DNA of 64,000 nucleotides from an uncultured Desulfobacter sp. (lineage in GTDB: Bacteria > Desulfobacterota > Desulfobacteria > Desulfobacterales > Desulfobacteraceae): NCBI RefSeq assembly GCF_963666675.1, contig NZ_OY762929.1:1922001-1986000 (forward strand). Reading direction: 5' to 3'. This document shows positions 33,550 through 42,487 of this stretch, in pieces; the first letter of the stretch is position 1, and each line of letters begins with the position of its first letter. A model generated the notes under the pieces. The model ran no database searches. It worked only from the letters and a program-made list of their open reading frames with translations, and was not told the origin of the DNA. A program made the position numbers and the translations under genes.

Positions 33550-34827
33550 CTAGTTCATCAGCCAGTTGGGCAGCGCCAGAGACAGCCAGGGAATATAAGT
33601 GACCAGCATCAGGCAGGTGAGCATGATGACCAGGAACGGGGCCACGGCCCGGGCAATTTTTACCAGCGGCTGTTTGGTGATGCCCGATGCCACAAACAGG
33701 TTCAGCCCGAAAGGCGGGGTGAGCATGCCCATCTGGATGTTGAGTACCATGACAACACCAAAATGAATCAGATCAATGCTGTACCGGTTAAGGGTTTCAA
33801 GAAATATGGGTGCCAGAATCAGCATGGCCGACACATCGTCCATAAAACAGCCCAGAATGAGAAAGAGAATGTTTACGGTGAGCAGAAACATCCAGGGGCT
33901 GTGAATATGCTGGATAATAATATCTGCCAGCTGCTGGGGAATTTGTTCTGCTGTGAGCAGCCAGATAAAGGTCATGGCGCAGGAGAGAATAAAGAGCAGG
34001 CAGGCTGAAAGTACCGCTCCTTCTTTGCAGACCTCGGTGATTTGAAAAAAATTAAATTCCTTGTACACAAAAAGTTCGACGCACAGGGCATACACCACGG
34101 AGACGGCCGCAGCTTCGGTGGGCGTAAACACGCCTGAATAGATGCCGCCTAACACAATGACCGGCAGGATTAACGCCCAGATACCTTCTTTGGCCGTGCG
34201 CAGCACTTCTGACACGGATGCCTTGACCGTGATCCGCCAATTGTTCTTTTTGGCCATAAAAAAGGTGTAGGTCATCAGGGCTGCGCCCGTGAGAAGGCCC
34301 GGGATGATACCGGCCATAAAGATTTTGGACACAGAGACATTCATGACCAGGCAGTAGAGGATCATGGGTATTGAAGGCGGGATCACAATGCCCAGGGACC
34401 CCGACACTGTAATCAGCCCAAGGGAGAATTTTTCATCGTACCCGGCCTTGACCAGGGCCGGGATCATGATCGAACCGATGGCCACCACCGTGGCGGGAGA
34501 CGACCCTGAAATGGCGGCGAAAAAGATGCAGGCCAATACCCCGGCCATGGCAAGGCCGCCGGGAAACCATCCCACAAGGGAATTGACAAAAGCGATCAGC
34601 TTTTTGGCAATACTGCCCCGGGTCATGATCGATCCTGCCAGAATAAAAAAGGGAATGGCCAGAAGCACAAAATTATCCAGGGCGTTAAACAACTGCTGGG
34701 TGATGATGTGCAGCGGGGTTGAGGTGAAAAATACCAGGCAGCCCAGGGTGGTCACCCCGAGAATGACGGCAATGGGCATCCCTAAAAATAGCAGACCGAA
34801 AAAAGAGACGCAGATGAACAGAATCAT
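33550..34827 (-). CDS. dctM: TRAP transporter large permease subunit (DctM)
   Basis: A 425-residue integral membrane subunit with about 12 helices that forms the Na+-coupled translocation channel of TRAP systems. The DctM signatures GGLAMAGVLACIFFAAISGSS, SLGIVIPPSIPMILY and FGVVMVLNIQMGMLTPPFGL are intact. The ATG overlaps the stop of the small subunit gene by one base (TAATG), with GGAGGTG upstream. Substrate follows the binding protein upstream, probably a dicarboxylate or similar organic acid. Confidence 0.9.
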   Translation of the reverse strand: MILFICVSFFGLLFLGMPIAVILGVTTLGCLVFFTSTPLHIITQQLFNALDNFVLLAIPFFILAGSIMTRGSIAKKLIAFVNSLVGWFPGGLAMAGVLACIFFAAISGSSPATVVAIGSIMIPALVKAGYDEKFSLGLITVSGSLGIVIPPSIPMILYCLVMNVSVSKIFMAGIIPGLLTGAALMTYTFFMAKKNNWRITVKASVSEVLRTAKEGIWALILPVIVLGGIYSGVFTPTEAAAVSVVYALCVELFVYKEFNFFQITEVCKEGAVLSACLLFILSCAMTFIWLLTAEQIPQQLADIIIQHIHSPWMFLLTVNILFLILGCFMDDVSAMLILAPIFLETLNRYSIDLIHFGVVMVLNIQMGMLTPPFGLNLFVASGITKQPLVKIARAVAPFLVIMLTCLMLVTYIPWLSLALPNWLMN

Positions 34828-35351
34828 TATTTCACCTCCCCGGTACCTGCCGCACTGGCCTGGGCCGCGTCATGGCCGCTGAATGCCGCTTTGATAAATC
34901 CAGTGCCCTTTATGCAGAACCGGGTGCCGATCACCACTGAAAACACGGGGATTGGCAGATAGGCCATATACATGGGCATCCCCATGGCAGGGGAGGTGGT
35001 TTCATACCCGTACATCCGGGAGATGATCTTCCAGGAGTAGAGGGCCACCATAAAAAAGAATCCCGCGCTTAAAATATGGGAAAACAGGTTTACCAGCCAC
35101 TTGATGGATGACGGCAGCATTGTGACCAGAAGATCCATGGTGAAGTGGGAACCGGTTTTAACCCCGATGGCGGCCCCGAGAAAGGCTATGAATACACCCA
35201 GATATCGCCCGAGTTCCTCGAACCAGGGAAAACTGAAGTTGAAAACATACCGGGTAATGACCTGGACGAATCCGATGAAAGCCAGGGCTAAAATGGTCCA
35301 GACCAGGGTAAAGTTTTCCACCCGGTCAATGAATTTGAAAATCTGCTGCAA
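34827..35351 (-). CDS. dctQ: TRAP transporter small permease subunit (DctQ)
   Basis: A four-helix inner membrane protein (TLVWTILALAFIGFVQVITR; FPWFEELGRYLGVFIAFLGA; SGFFFMVALYSWKII) that bridges the binding protein and the large permease of a TRAP system. The frame reaches TTG 35363 without a ribosome site. TTG 35351 has GGAG five bases upstream and is preferred. It lies downstream of the binding protein gene, separated by a family 1 repeat, and overlaps dctM by one base. Confidence 0.83.
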   Translation of the reverse strand: MQQIFKFIDRVENFTLVWTILALAFIGFVQVITRYVFNFSFPWFEELGRYLGVFIAFLGAAIGVKTGSHFTMDLLVTMLPSSIKWLVNLFSHILSAGFFFMVALYSWKIISRMYGYETTSPAMGMPMYMAYLPIPVFSVVIGTRFCIKGTGFIKAAFSGHDAAQASAAGTGEVK

Positions 35352-35425
35352 AGCGAACTCCAAAACCCAGGTGTGAGAAGCTAAAAAAGCATTTTCCGCC
35401 TGGGTTTAACTTAAATTTGGTGGGA

Positions 35426-35530
35426 TTTGATCATAAAATCGGCTATCTTTTGTAGGGGCACCCCCCTGTGGTTGCCCTCGTTAGGGCAGGCACAGTGACC
35501 TGCCCCTACAATGGCCGACATTAGAACCAA
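35426..35530 (-). repeat. Dispersed repeat family 1, copy Z
   Basis: Read on the minus strand: TTGGTTCTAATGTCGGCC, TGTAGGGGCAGG, GTGCCTGCCCT, GCAACCACAGGGG, TGCCCCTACAAAAGAT, TTATGATCA. It is nearly the same as copy Y at 13727 over about 105 bases. It sits 16 bases after the stop of the dctP gene in the sense orientation, within the dctP-dctQ gap of the TRAP operon. Confidence 0.85.
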
Positions 35531-35545
35531 TTCCATTTTTTTGAT

Positions 35546-36601
35546 TTACTGATGGTTGGCTTCAATGCGTTCGAGCATAAAATCAAAAATCTCATCCCCG
35601 ATTTTTTTGCGGTATTTATTCCACACCGGCACCATGGCTTCCCGGAAGCGGTTGCGCTCTTCGTCGGTCAGCTCAATGACCTCCAGGTTTTCCTGTTTGG
35701 CATATTCTGCAATGGAGATACCGATCTTGGGAAGGGATTCTTTCATGCGGGCGTTGACCACCCGGTTTTCAACCATGGCAAGTTCGGCGGCCTGTCTGAA
35801 AATCTCCTGTTCTTTTTGAGAAAGGCTTTCCCAGTAGTCAACGCTGATCACAGTGACACATGCGGTCATGCAGTGCTGGGTCATGGTCACATATTTGGTC
35901 ACTTCGGTCACCTTGGTGAGGATGGCCGTGATCAATGGGTTTTCCTGGGCGTCAATGACGCCTGTCTGAAGGGCGTTATACATTTCGGGAAAGGGAATGC
36001 CCACGGCGGTTGCGCCCAGTTGTTCAAAGGTGTCCAGGTAAGCCGGGGAGTTCATCACCCGGATTTTAAGGCCTTTGATGTCTTCCGGGGTGCGGATGGG
36101 TCGTTTGGTGTTGGAAAAATCCCTGATATCATTTTCCATCCATCCGATGGCGATGAATCCCTTTTTTGGAAACGCAGAAAATATTTTTTTGCGGACGGCC
36201 GGGTCATCAAGGGTGGCATAGGCCGTGGCCCGGTTGGGAAAGATGAACGGCATATCCAGAACGGCGCACTGGGGTTCAAAATTTTGAAGTACGGCGGTGG
36301 TCAACGAAGCAATTTGAAGGGTGCCGGACTGGACCTGTTCCGCCATGGAACGTTCACTGCCCAGTTGCCCCATGGGAAATACTTTGATGTCGATTTTGCC
36401 GTTGGTCTTTTCCCGGACATAGTCGGCAAACACTTTGGCACCTGCATTAAGCCCGTGGAACTGGGGGGCGATATGACCGAATTTTACTGTGTCGGCTGAC
36501 GCCGGACTATAGAAAAAAAGGCCTGTTATAACGGTTAAGGTAATTACAAGTGCTGTTTTTGCTGTCTGTATACGCAGACGAAGGTTTGTTCGGGTTGCCA
36601 T
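35546..36601 (-). CDS. dctP: TRAP transporter substrate-binding protein (DctP)
   Basis: A 351-residue periplasmic binding protein with a signal peptide (TALVITLTVITGLFFYSPASA). It has the DctP marks FGHIAPQFHGLNAGAKVFAD, GQLGSERSMAEQVQSG, the conserved arginine in LKIRVMNSP that binds the substrate carboxylate, and YNALQTGVIDAQENP. It captures an organic acid, probably a C4-dicarboxylate or related acid, for the DctQM permease downstream. AAGGAG lies ten bases before the ATG. First gene of the operon dctP-dctQ-dctM-regulator. Confidence 0.9.
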   Translation of the reverse strand: MATRTNLRLRIQTAKTALVITLTVITGLFFYSPASADTVKFGHIAPQFHGLNAGAKVFADYVREKTNGKIDIKVFPMGQLGSERSMAEQVQSGTLQIASLTTAVLQNFEPQCAVLDMPFIFPNRATAYATLDDPAVRKKIFSAFPKKGFIAIGWMENDIRDFSNTKRPIRTPEDIKGLKIRVMNSPAYLDTFEQLGATAVGIPFPEMYNALQTGVIDAQENPLITAILTKVTEVTKYVTMTQHCMTACVTVISVDYWESLSQKEQEIFRQAAELAMVENRVVNARMKESLPKIGISIAEYAKQENLEVIELTDEERNRFREAMVPVWNKYRKKIGDEIFDFMLERIEANHQ

Positions 36602-37108
36602 CAGGTATATACTCCTTAAAAGGTGTCTATGGTCTTTTTTTTATGCGAATATTCCAATAGAATACCGGCATATCAGGTCGACCACTGGTCCGTACGCGTT
36701 AATTTCGAAGCGATGGTGTATCTTAAATGTTTTCTTATTGTCAACTTTTCCCAAGGTGCTGGGTTTCTGTGTCTCTTAAGATAATCTTGCTAATGTGGTT
36801 TTATTAGGTATCTTTTATACTTAATAATTCTTTTAGGTTTAAGAAAATTAAGTATTTTTGTCGATCAGCTTAATTTTTAAATTTTTTCATTTATGGAAAC
36901 TTTTAGGGGATTTCCAGTTTTTGACCATTTTGCCGGCCGGACTGACGATTGCTATTAAATCAAGAAGAATAATTCGCTTGACAGGTGTATGGCATACTGG
37001 TAGACATTTTGCCCTTAATCTTTAGTAAATTAGATTAAATAATATTGAACTATTAGGTTATGATCGAACGGTTTATCCAAGACCTGATCACCTATGGGAG
37101 GAGAGAAA
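36602..37108. other. Divergent control region between two TRAP operons
   Basis: A 507-base AT-rich gap. It contains an inverted pair ATACTTAAT (36817-36825) and ATTAAGTAT (36847-36855), possibly an operator for the leftward operon. A promoter with an internal palindrome for the rightward operon lies near 36978. No gene seen. Confidence 0.55.
36978..37006 (+). promoter_or_regulatory. Promoter with palindromic operator for the second TRAP/lut genes
   Basis: TTGACA (36978-36983), a 17-base spacer and TAGACA (37001-37006). The spacer carries the palindrome GTATGGCATAC (36987-36997). A repressor bound there would block the promoter; a GntR-type lactate regulator would fit but is not in the window. 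Confidence 0.5.
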
Positions 37109-38164
37109 ATGAAAGCGGTAAAAAGAGTATGTGTAGGGTTGGCGATCATGCTGGGCATCAGTTTTTCCATACCCGGCACGGCACCGGCCAAGACCATTAA
37201 GTGGAAAATGGCCTCATCCTGGCCCAAAGGAACCATGGTTCAGTGGGCCGCGGACGAATTTGCAAGAACCGTCAATGCCATGAGCGGCGGGCGCCTTGAA
37301 ATTAAAAGCTATGCCGCAGGCGTGCTGGTGGGCGCTTTGGAAGTCACCGACAGCGTGCGCATGGGCACCATTGACGTGGCCCACTGCTCACCCGGTTACC
37401 AGATGGGCAAACTGCCGGCGGCTCCGCTTTTTGCATATATCCCATTCGGCATGGATGCTGTGCCCTATATGACCTGGTTTTATGACAACGACGGCATGGA
37501 ACTGTATAGGGAACTTTACAAATCCTATGACCTTGGGTTTGTGGCCCCCTGCGGCGTGCTGCCCACCGAAGACCTTGCCTGGTCCAACAAGCCCATTAAA
37601 ACCATGGATGATTTCAAAGGGCTGAAGTTCAGAACCAGCGGCTACTGGGGAGAGGTGCTTTCCCGGGCGGGCGCCTCTGTGATGATGCTGCCGGCCGGCG
37701 AAATTTATGAAGCACTCCAGCGCAATATCCTGGATGCCGGCGAATTCAGCATTCCGTCCATGGACAAGGACCTTTCATTCCATGAAACGGCCAAATACCT
37801 CCTGGTGCCGGGCATTCACCAGCTTTCCACCATCACGGACATCACAATTAACAAACGCTCCTGGGCCAAACTGCCCGATGACCTCAAAGAGATCATCAAG
37901 GTGGCTGCCCAGTCCGTGACCATGCGCATGCTCACCCACTGCATCAATGCGGATATCAAAGCCCTGGCTTTTTTCAAAGACAAAGGTGTGCAGATCGAGT
38001 ACCTAAGTCCTGAAATTCAAAAGGAACTGTTCAAAGAGACCGACAAGCTTCTGGATGAAAAAGCGGCAAACGATCCGTTCTTTTCCAAGGTGCTCAAGTC
38101 CCAGCGGGATTTCAGGGCAGGGTATGCCAACTACAAAAAATTGATGACGCCTGCCTACGAATAG
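37109..38164 (+). CDS. TRAP transporter substrate-binding protein, alpha-hydroxy/keto acid type
   Basis: A 351-residue periplasmic binding protein with a signal peptide (VCVGLAIMLGISFSIPGTAPA). The mature N-terminus KTIKWKMASSWPKGTMVQWA and the segment FDNDGMELYRELY-like YDNDGMELYRELYKSY belong to the DctP branch that includes keto-acid and lactate binders. The conserved LKFRTSGYWGEVLSRAG arginine and EALQRNILDAGEFSIP are present. With lutABC downstream, lactate is the likely substrate (inference). The frame opens at 37094, but GGGAGGAGAG directly before the ATG at 37109 decides the start. Confidence 0.87.
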   Translation: MKAVKRVCVGLAIMLGISFSIPGTAPAKTIKWKMASSWPKGTMVQWAADEFARTVNAMSGGRLEIKSYAAGVLVGALEVTDSVRMGTIDVAHCSPGYQMGKLPAAPLFAYIPFGMDAVPYMTWFYDNDGMELYRELYKSYDLGFVAPCGVLPTEDLAWSNKPIKTMDDFKGLKFRTSGYWGEVLSRAGASVMMLPAGEIYEALQRNILDAGEFSIPSMDKDLSFHETAKYLLVPGIHQLSTITDITINKRSWAKLPDDLKEIIKVAAQSVTMRMLTHCINADIKALAFFKDKGVQIEYLSPEIQKELFKETDKLLDEKAANDPFFSKVLKSQRDFRAGYANYKKLMTPAYE

Positions 38165-38193
38165 ATATCAGCGAATCGCTCATAAAAAGGTTA

Positions 38194-38225
38194 AAAGAAT
38201 CCGGTGAAATGCCGGATTCTTTTTT
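38194..38225 (+). terminator. Internal terminator/attenuator between TRAP binding protein and permease genes
   Basis: AAAGAATCCGG and CCGGATTCTTTTTT form a strong hairpin with a T-run in the gap after the binding-protein gene. Partial readthrough would give more binding protein than permease, the usual stoichiometry for such systems. Confidence 0.8.
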
Positions 38226-38233
38226 AAATAAAG

Positions 38234-38755
38234 ATGTTTTTTAAAATCATAGATACCATCAGTGAAACCACAGGCCGGTTAATCTCCTGTCTGGTCATTA
38301 TACTGACCCTGATTTTAAGTTATGAAATCGTGGCCCGTTATGTGTTCGGCGCCCCCACCAAATGGGTGTTTGATACCAGCTATATGATCGGCGGCACCTT
38401 CTTTCTCATGGGTGAGGCGTTTACCCTCAAACACAAACAGCATGTGCGCATTGACATCCTCTACGGCCGGTTTTCCAAGAGAACCCAGGCGGGCATTGAT
38501 GTCTTTTTCTATCTATTGCTGTTTTTTCCTTTGTGGATCGGCATTTTGTACGCGCTGTTTCCCTACGTGGCCTTTTCCTGGCAGATGGGTGAAAAATCCA
38601 TGCAGGGATACTGGCAGCCGATAATCTACCCGTTTAAAACGGTGATGCCCATCGGCGTGGGGCTGTTTTTGCTCCAGGGTCTTGCGGAATTTTGCCGCAG
38701 CCTTTTGATTCTCATCAAGGGGGAAGATGCCTCCGGTCAAGTAGGGGAGGCATAA
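38234..38755 (+). CDS. TRAP transporter small permease subunit
   Basis: A 173-residue DctQ-type protein with four helices (LISCLVIILTLILSYEIVAR; DTSYMIGGTFFLMGEAFTL; FFYLLLFFPLWIGILYALF; VMPIGVGLFLLQGLAEF). The HKQHVRIDILYGRFSKRTQ loop is typical. It starts eight bases after the T-run of the internal terminator, without a strong ribosome site. It is cotranscribed with the large permease three bases downstream. Confidence 0.86.
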   Translation: MFFKIIDTISETTGRLISCLVIILTLILSYEIVARYVFGAPTKWVFDTSYMIGGTFFLMGEAFTLKHKQHVRIDILYGRFSKRTQAGIDVFFYLLLFFPLWIGILYALFPYVAFSWQMGEKSMQGYWQPIIYPFKTVMPIGVGLFLLQGLAEFCRSLLILIKGEDASGQVGEA

Positions 38756-38758
38756 CCC

Positions 38759-40090
38759 ATGGATGCATTCATGACACCTGAAATTATGGTTTCTTTGATG
38801 TTCGGCACATTGTTTGTCGGCATATTTTTAGGGTTTCCCACCGCCTTTGTTCTGGGTGGGGTGGCCATGCTCTTCGGCTTTGTGGATATGGGGCCCGATA
38901 TTTTCGGGCTGTTTATCACACGCCTTTTCGGATTGATGAAAAACTATACACTCCTGGCCGTGCCCCTGTTTTTATTCATGGGGGTGTTTATGGAAAAGTC
39001 CGGGGTGGCCCAGCGGCTGTTCCAGGCCATGCACCTGTTGTGGGGAGGCATGCGCGGCGGCCTTGGTATCAGCACCATTGCCATCTGTGCGCTGTTCGCC
39101 GCCGCCACAGGCGTGGTCGGCGCTTCGGAAGTCACCATCGGGCTGATGGCCCTGCCGGCCATGTTTTCTAAAAACTATGATAAATCCCTGGCCTGCGGCA
39201 GTGTGTGTGCCGGTGGCACATTGGGTATTTTGATCCCGCCCAGTATCATGATTATCCTCTACGGCCCCATTGCGCGCATCTCCGTGGGCAAATTGTTTCT
39301 GGGAACACTGGTGCCGGGCATCCTGCTGGCTGTGCTCTACATGCTTTACATCGCCATCAGATGTTACTTCAGGCCCCAGGACGGGCCGCCCATGCCCAAA
39401 GAAGAGCGCAACGTGCCGGTCTCCAAGAAGCTGTGGCTGCTGGCCACATCTGTGCTGCCGCCGGCCATGCTCATCTTTGCCGTTCTCGGATCGATATTTT
39501 TCGGCATTGCCGCGGTTACCGAAGCCGCTGCCGTGGGTGTGGTGGCAAGTATTATCCTTGCGGCCTGTTACAGGCAGCTGACCTATGCTACATTAAAAGA
39601 GGCGTGTATCCAGACATTGACCATCACCTCCATGATCCTGATGATCGCCATTGGTGCGGCATTTTTCTCATCTGTCTTTGTGGCATTGGGGGGCGATGAT
39701 GTGATCTCCAGTCTGTTTTTGAACCTGCCCTTCGGCAAATGGGGTATTCTGATCACCATCATGCTGCTGCTGGTGGTGGTGGGCATGTTCATCGACTGGA
39801 TGGGTATTGTGTTCATTATTGTGCCGCTGATCTCTCCCATCGGCCTGGAACTTGGGTTTGACCCCATCTGGTTTGCCGTCATGGTGATGGTGAACCTGCA
39901 GATCTCCTTTTTGACACCGCCCTTTGCCTATTCCATTTTCTATCTGAAAGGGATCACCCCCCCGGAGGTAAAAACAACGGATATTTACAAAGGCGTGCTG
40001 CCCTTTGTGGGGCTTCAGATTCTTGCCTTGCTTTTGTGCGCGGCATTTCCCTTTTTGATCACCTGGCTGCCTGCCCATCTGATTAATTAG
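38759..40090 (+). CDS. TRAP transporter large permease subunit
   Basis: A 443-residue DctM-type channel subunit with about 12 helices. FLGFPTAFVLGGVAMLFGF, the signature ALFAAATGVVGASEVTIGLM, CAGGTLGILIPPSIMIILYG and VMVNLQISFLTPPFAY are typical of the larger DctM branch that pairs with keto- and hydroxy-acid binding proteins. GGGGAGG lies before the ATG. The lut operon starts about 210 bases downstream. Confidence 0.9.
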   Translation: MDAFMTPEIMVSLMFGTLFVGIFLGFPTAFVLGGVAMLFGFVDMGPDIFGLFITRLFGLMKNYTLLAVPLFLFMGVFMEKSGVAQRLFQAMHLLWGGMRGGLGISTIAICALFAAATGVVGASEVTIGLMALPAMFSKNYDKSLACGSVCAGGTLGILIPPSIMIILYGPIARISVGKLFLGTLVPGILLAVLYMLYIAIRCYFRPQDGPPMPKEERNVPVSKKLWLLATSVLPPAMLIFAVLGSIFFGIAAVTEAAAVGVVASIILAACYRQLTYATLKEACIQTLTITSMILMIAIGAAFFSSVFVALGGDDVISSLFLNLPFGKWGILITIMLLLVVVGMFIDWMGIVFIIVPLISPIGLELGFDPIWFAVMVMVNLQISFLTPPFAYSIFYLKGITPPEVKTTDIYKGVLPFVGLQILALLLCAAFPFLITWLPAHLIN

Positions 40091-40124
40091 GGTTTGGATG
40101 AAAAGTCACCCACCTGCGGCGTTA

Positions 40125-40180
40125 CAAAAAAATTTGAAATCCTCACATACACCAGTATGCTCCGGTTTCAAATTTTTTTG
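40125..40180. terminator. Long A/T-armed hairpin downstream of the TRAP genes
   Basis: CAAAAAAATTTGAAA and TTTCAAATTTTTTTG pair perfectly around an insert with its own small stem (CATAC, loop ACCA, GTATG). It lies 35 bases past the permease stop and can terminate on either strand. The form recalls a dispersed palindromic repeat. Confidence 0.65.
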
Positions 40181-40298
40181 TGCCTTGCATCTGGGCAACT
40201 TTTTGTCCAAACAGGGTTTTGGTTCAGGCACTAATTAGATATATTCCAGAGAAATATAAATAGAACAGATAATTGAAAAATACGTGAGGATTGATTTA

Positions 40299-41036
40299 AT
40301 GGCACATGCAACTTTATTTATCCAGTGCATTGTGGACGGTATGTATCCGGAAGTGGGGGAAGCCATGGTCCGGCTGTTTCAGCGCCTGGGCATCACCATG
40401 GATTACCCGGAAAACCAGACCTGCTGCGGCCAGCCTTCGTTTAACTCCGGATACCGCAAAGAAGCGGCCAAGGCTGCCAAGCACTATATCGAAACCTTTG
40501 AAAAATCGGGCACCATTGTCTGCCCTTCAGGGTCTTGTGTCTCCATGATTCGCAACCACTATCCCGAATTGTTCGAAGACGAACCCGGGTGGCGGGAACG
40601 TGCTGAACGTGTGGGCAAAAGAACCTTTGAACTCACCGAGTACCTGGTGGATGTTCTGGGTATTAAAGACACCGGCGCCTATTTTAACGGGAAGGTGACA
40701 TACCACGACTCCTGCCATCTCAATCGTCATCTCGGGGTGTCGTCCCAGCCCCGGGAGCTGATCAACCGGGTGAACGGCTTAACCTTTGTGGAGATGAAAG
40801 ATTCGGATAAATGCTGCGGATTCGGCGGCGCCTTTTCAACCAAGTATCCCGATATTTCCACCGCCATGGTCAAGGAAAAGGTCCAGAATATTCTGGATTC
40901 CGGGGCCGACACCGTGGTGGGCTGCGACATGGGGTGTCTGATGAATATCCAGGGGTATATCAATCGCCATAATTATCCGGTCAAGGTAAAGCACATTGCC
41001 CAGATTCTGGCCGGGGAAAAAGGAGATGCCGCATGA
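40299..41036 (+). CDS. lutA: Lactate utilization iron-sulfur protein LutA/LldE
   Basis: A 245-residue cysteine-rich protein with two CCG domains: NQTCCGQPSFNSGY and YHDSCHLNRHLG...DKCCGFGGAFSTKYP, plus CDMGCLMNIQGY. It is a subunit of the LutABC L-lactate dehydrogenase complex and binds Fe-S or heterodisulfide-reductase-like centres. The frame opens at GTG 40284, but GAGGA at 40286-40290 lies eight bases before ATG 40299, which is chosen. The stop overlaps the lutB start by four bases. Confidence 0.88.
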   Translation: MAHATLFIQCIVDGMYPEVGEAMVRLFQRLGITMDYPENQTCCGQPSFNSGYRKEAAKAAKHYIETFEKSGTIVCPSGSCVSMIRNHYPELFEDEPGWRERAERVGKRTFELTEYLVDVLGIKDTGAYFNGKVTYHDSCHLNRHLGVSSQPRELINRVNGLTFVEMKDSDKCCGFGGAFSTKYPDISTAMVKEKVQNILDSGADTVVGCDMGCLMNIQGYINRHNYPVKVKHIAQILAGEKGDAA

Positions 41037-42484
41037 GTGATGAAATTTTAACGGATAAATACGTTGAAAATGCAGCCAAGGCCATTCAAGACAAATTTTT
41101 GCCCCAGGCCATGGAAAAAATGCAGTCCGGTCTGGCCAAGGCCACCCAGAAATCCTACCAGAACCTGGACGAGGGGCCGGAACTGCGCTTAAAGGCCCAT
41201 GAGATCCGGGAAAAAACCATCAACAACCTGGATGTGGTCCTTGCTCAACTGGCGGCCAAGGTTCGTGAAAACGGCGGCAAGGTCTATTTTGCCAAAACGG
41301 CTGAAGAGGCCGTGCAGTATACCCTGGATGTGGCCAACCGCTTTGATGTCAAACAGGTGGTGAAGGGCAAATCCATGGTCACCGAGGAGATCGGACTCAA
41401 TCCGGCCCTGGAGGCCCGGGGGATTGAGGTCAATGAAACCGATCTGGGTGAGTATATCATTCAGCTGGCCGGAGAAAAACCCTCCCACATTATCGCCCCG
41501 GCCATTCACAAGACACGGGAACAGGTGGGCCGGCTTTTTTCGGACCATTTAGGCGTTCCCTATACGGATGATCCCCCGACACTGACTAAGATCGCCAGAA
41601 AAGCCCTGCGCGAAAAGTTTCTCCAGGCCGATATGGGTATCTCCGGATGCAACCTTGCCTGTGCGGAAACAGGCCACATGACGGTGGTCTCCAACGAGGG
41701 TAATATCCGTATGGCCACCACACTGCCCAAGGTGCATGTGGCCATCATGGGCATGGAGCGGGTGGTCCCCAACCTGGAAGACCACGATATTCTTTTCCGG
41801 CTGCTTTCCCGGGGAGCAGCAGCCCAGAAGCTTGGCGGCTGCGTCTCCTACATTGGCGGCCCGGGTGGTCCTGATTTTCCAGACGGTCCCCAGGAGTTTC
41901 ATCTGGTAATCCTGGATAACGGCAGGAGCCGGATTCTGGCCGATCCCAAATTCAGGGAGATTCTGTGCTGTATTCGCTGTTCCGCCTGTTTGAACGCATG
42001 TCCCGTGTATGGTAAAATCGGCGGTCATGCCTATGGTGCCACCTATTGCGGACCCATCGGTGCCGTGCTCACCCCTTTGATGGTGGGCATGAACAAGGCA
42101 AAGGATCTGTGTCTGGGCGAGACCCTGTGCGGCGCATGTCAGCAGGCCTGTTCCGTGAATATCAATCTGCCCCGCATGCTTTTGGAACTTCGATACCGTC
42201 TGGCCTATGGCGATGACGACTGGCAGACCAAACAGGTAAGCCCATTGGAAAAATCCGTGCACCAGGCCTGGGCGTTTCTGGCAGGACACCCGGCACTGTA
42301 TCGCGCCTTTTTAAAGGTCGGTGCCATGGGCCAGAAAATTTTTCCAAGATCCAGGGGCATGATCCGCACCATGCCCGGCCCCGGTGCCGGATGGACCCGG
42401 GACAGGGACATCAAGCCCCTGGCAGATACACCGTTCCGTGAGCGGTTTAAAACCCTTTCTTCAAAAAAGTCTGATAGGGGATAA
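41033..42484 (+). CDS. lutB: Lactate utilization iron-sulfur protein LutB
   Basis: A 483-residue LUD-domain protein with a C-terminal ferredoxin region. The LUD part includes KGKSMVTEEIGLNPALEARG, NETDLGEYIIQLAGEKPSHI and SGCNLACAETGHM. Two Fe-S motifs follow: CCIRCSACLNACPVYG, and CGACQQACSVNINLP. With LutA and LutC it oxidises L-lactate to pyruvate. GGAGATGCC precedes the ATG, which overlaps the lutA stop. Confidence 0.9.
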   Translation: MSDEILTDKYVENAAKAIQDKFLPQAMEKMQSGLAKATQKSYQNLDEGPELRLKAHEIREKTINNLDVVLAQLAAKVRENGGKVYFAKTAEEAVQYTLDVANRFDVKQVVKGKSMVTEEIGLNPALEARGIEVNETDLGEYIIQLAGEKPSHIIAPAIHKTREQVGRLFSDHLGVPYTDDPPTLTKIARKALREKFLQADMGISGCNLACAETGHMTVVSNEGNIRMATTLPKVHVAIMGMERVVPNLEDHDILFRLLSRGAAAQKLGGCVSYIGGPGGPDFPDGPQEFHLVILDNGRSRILADPKFREILCCIRCSACLNACPVYGKIGGHAYGATYCGPIGAVLTPLMVGMNKAKDLCLGETLCGACQQACSVNINLPRMLLELRYRLAYGDDDWQTKQVSPLEKSVHQAWAFLAGHPALYRAFLKVGAMGQKIFPRSRGMIRTMPGPGAGWTRDRDIKPLADTPFRERFKTLSSKKSDRG

Positions 42485-42487
42485 AAG

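Noticed and set aside
35552..36499. A 315-codon plus-strand open frame opposite the dctP gene
   Set aside because: It is the antisense of a well-supported periplasmic binding protein gene with signal peptide and conserved motifs. Its own product is rich in H, G and F with no domain and has no ribosome site.
41549..42289. A 246-codon minus-strand open frame opposite lutB
   Set aside because: Antisense shadow of lutB; its product shows no family features, whereas lutB has complete LUD and Fe-S motifs.
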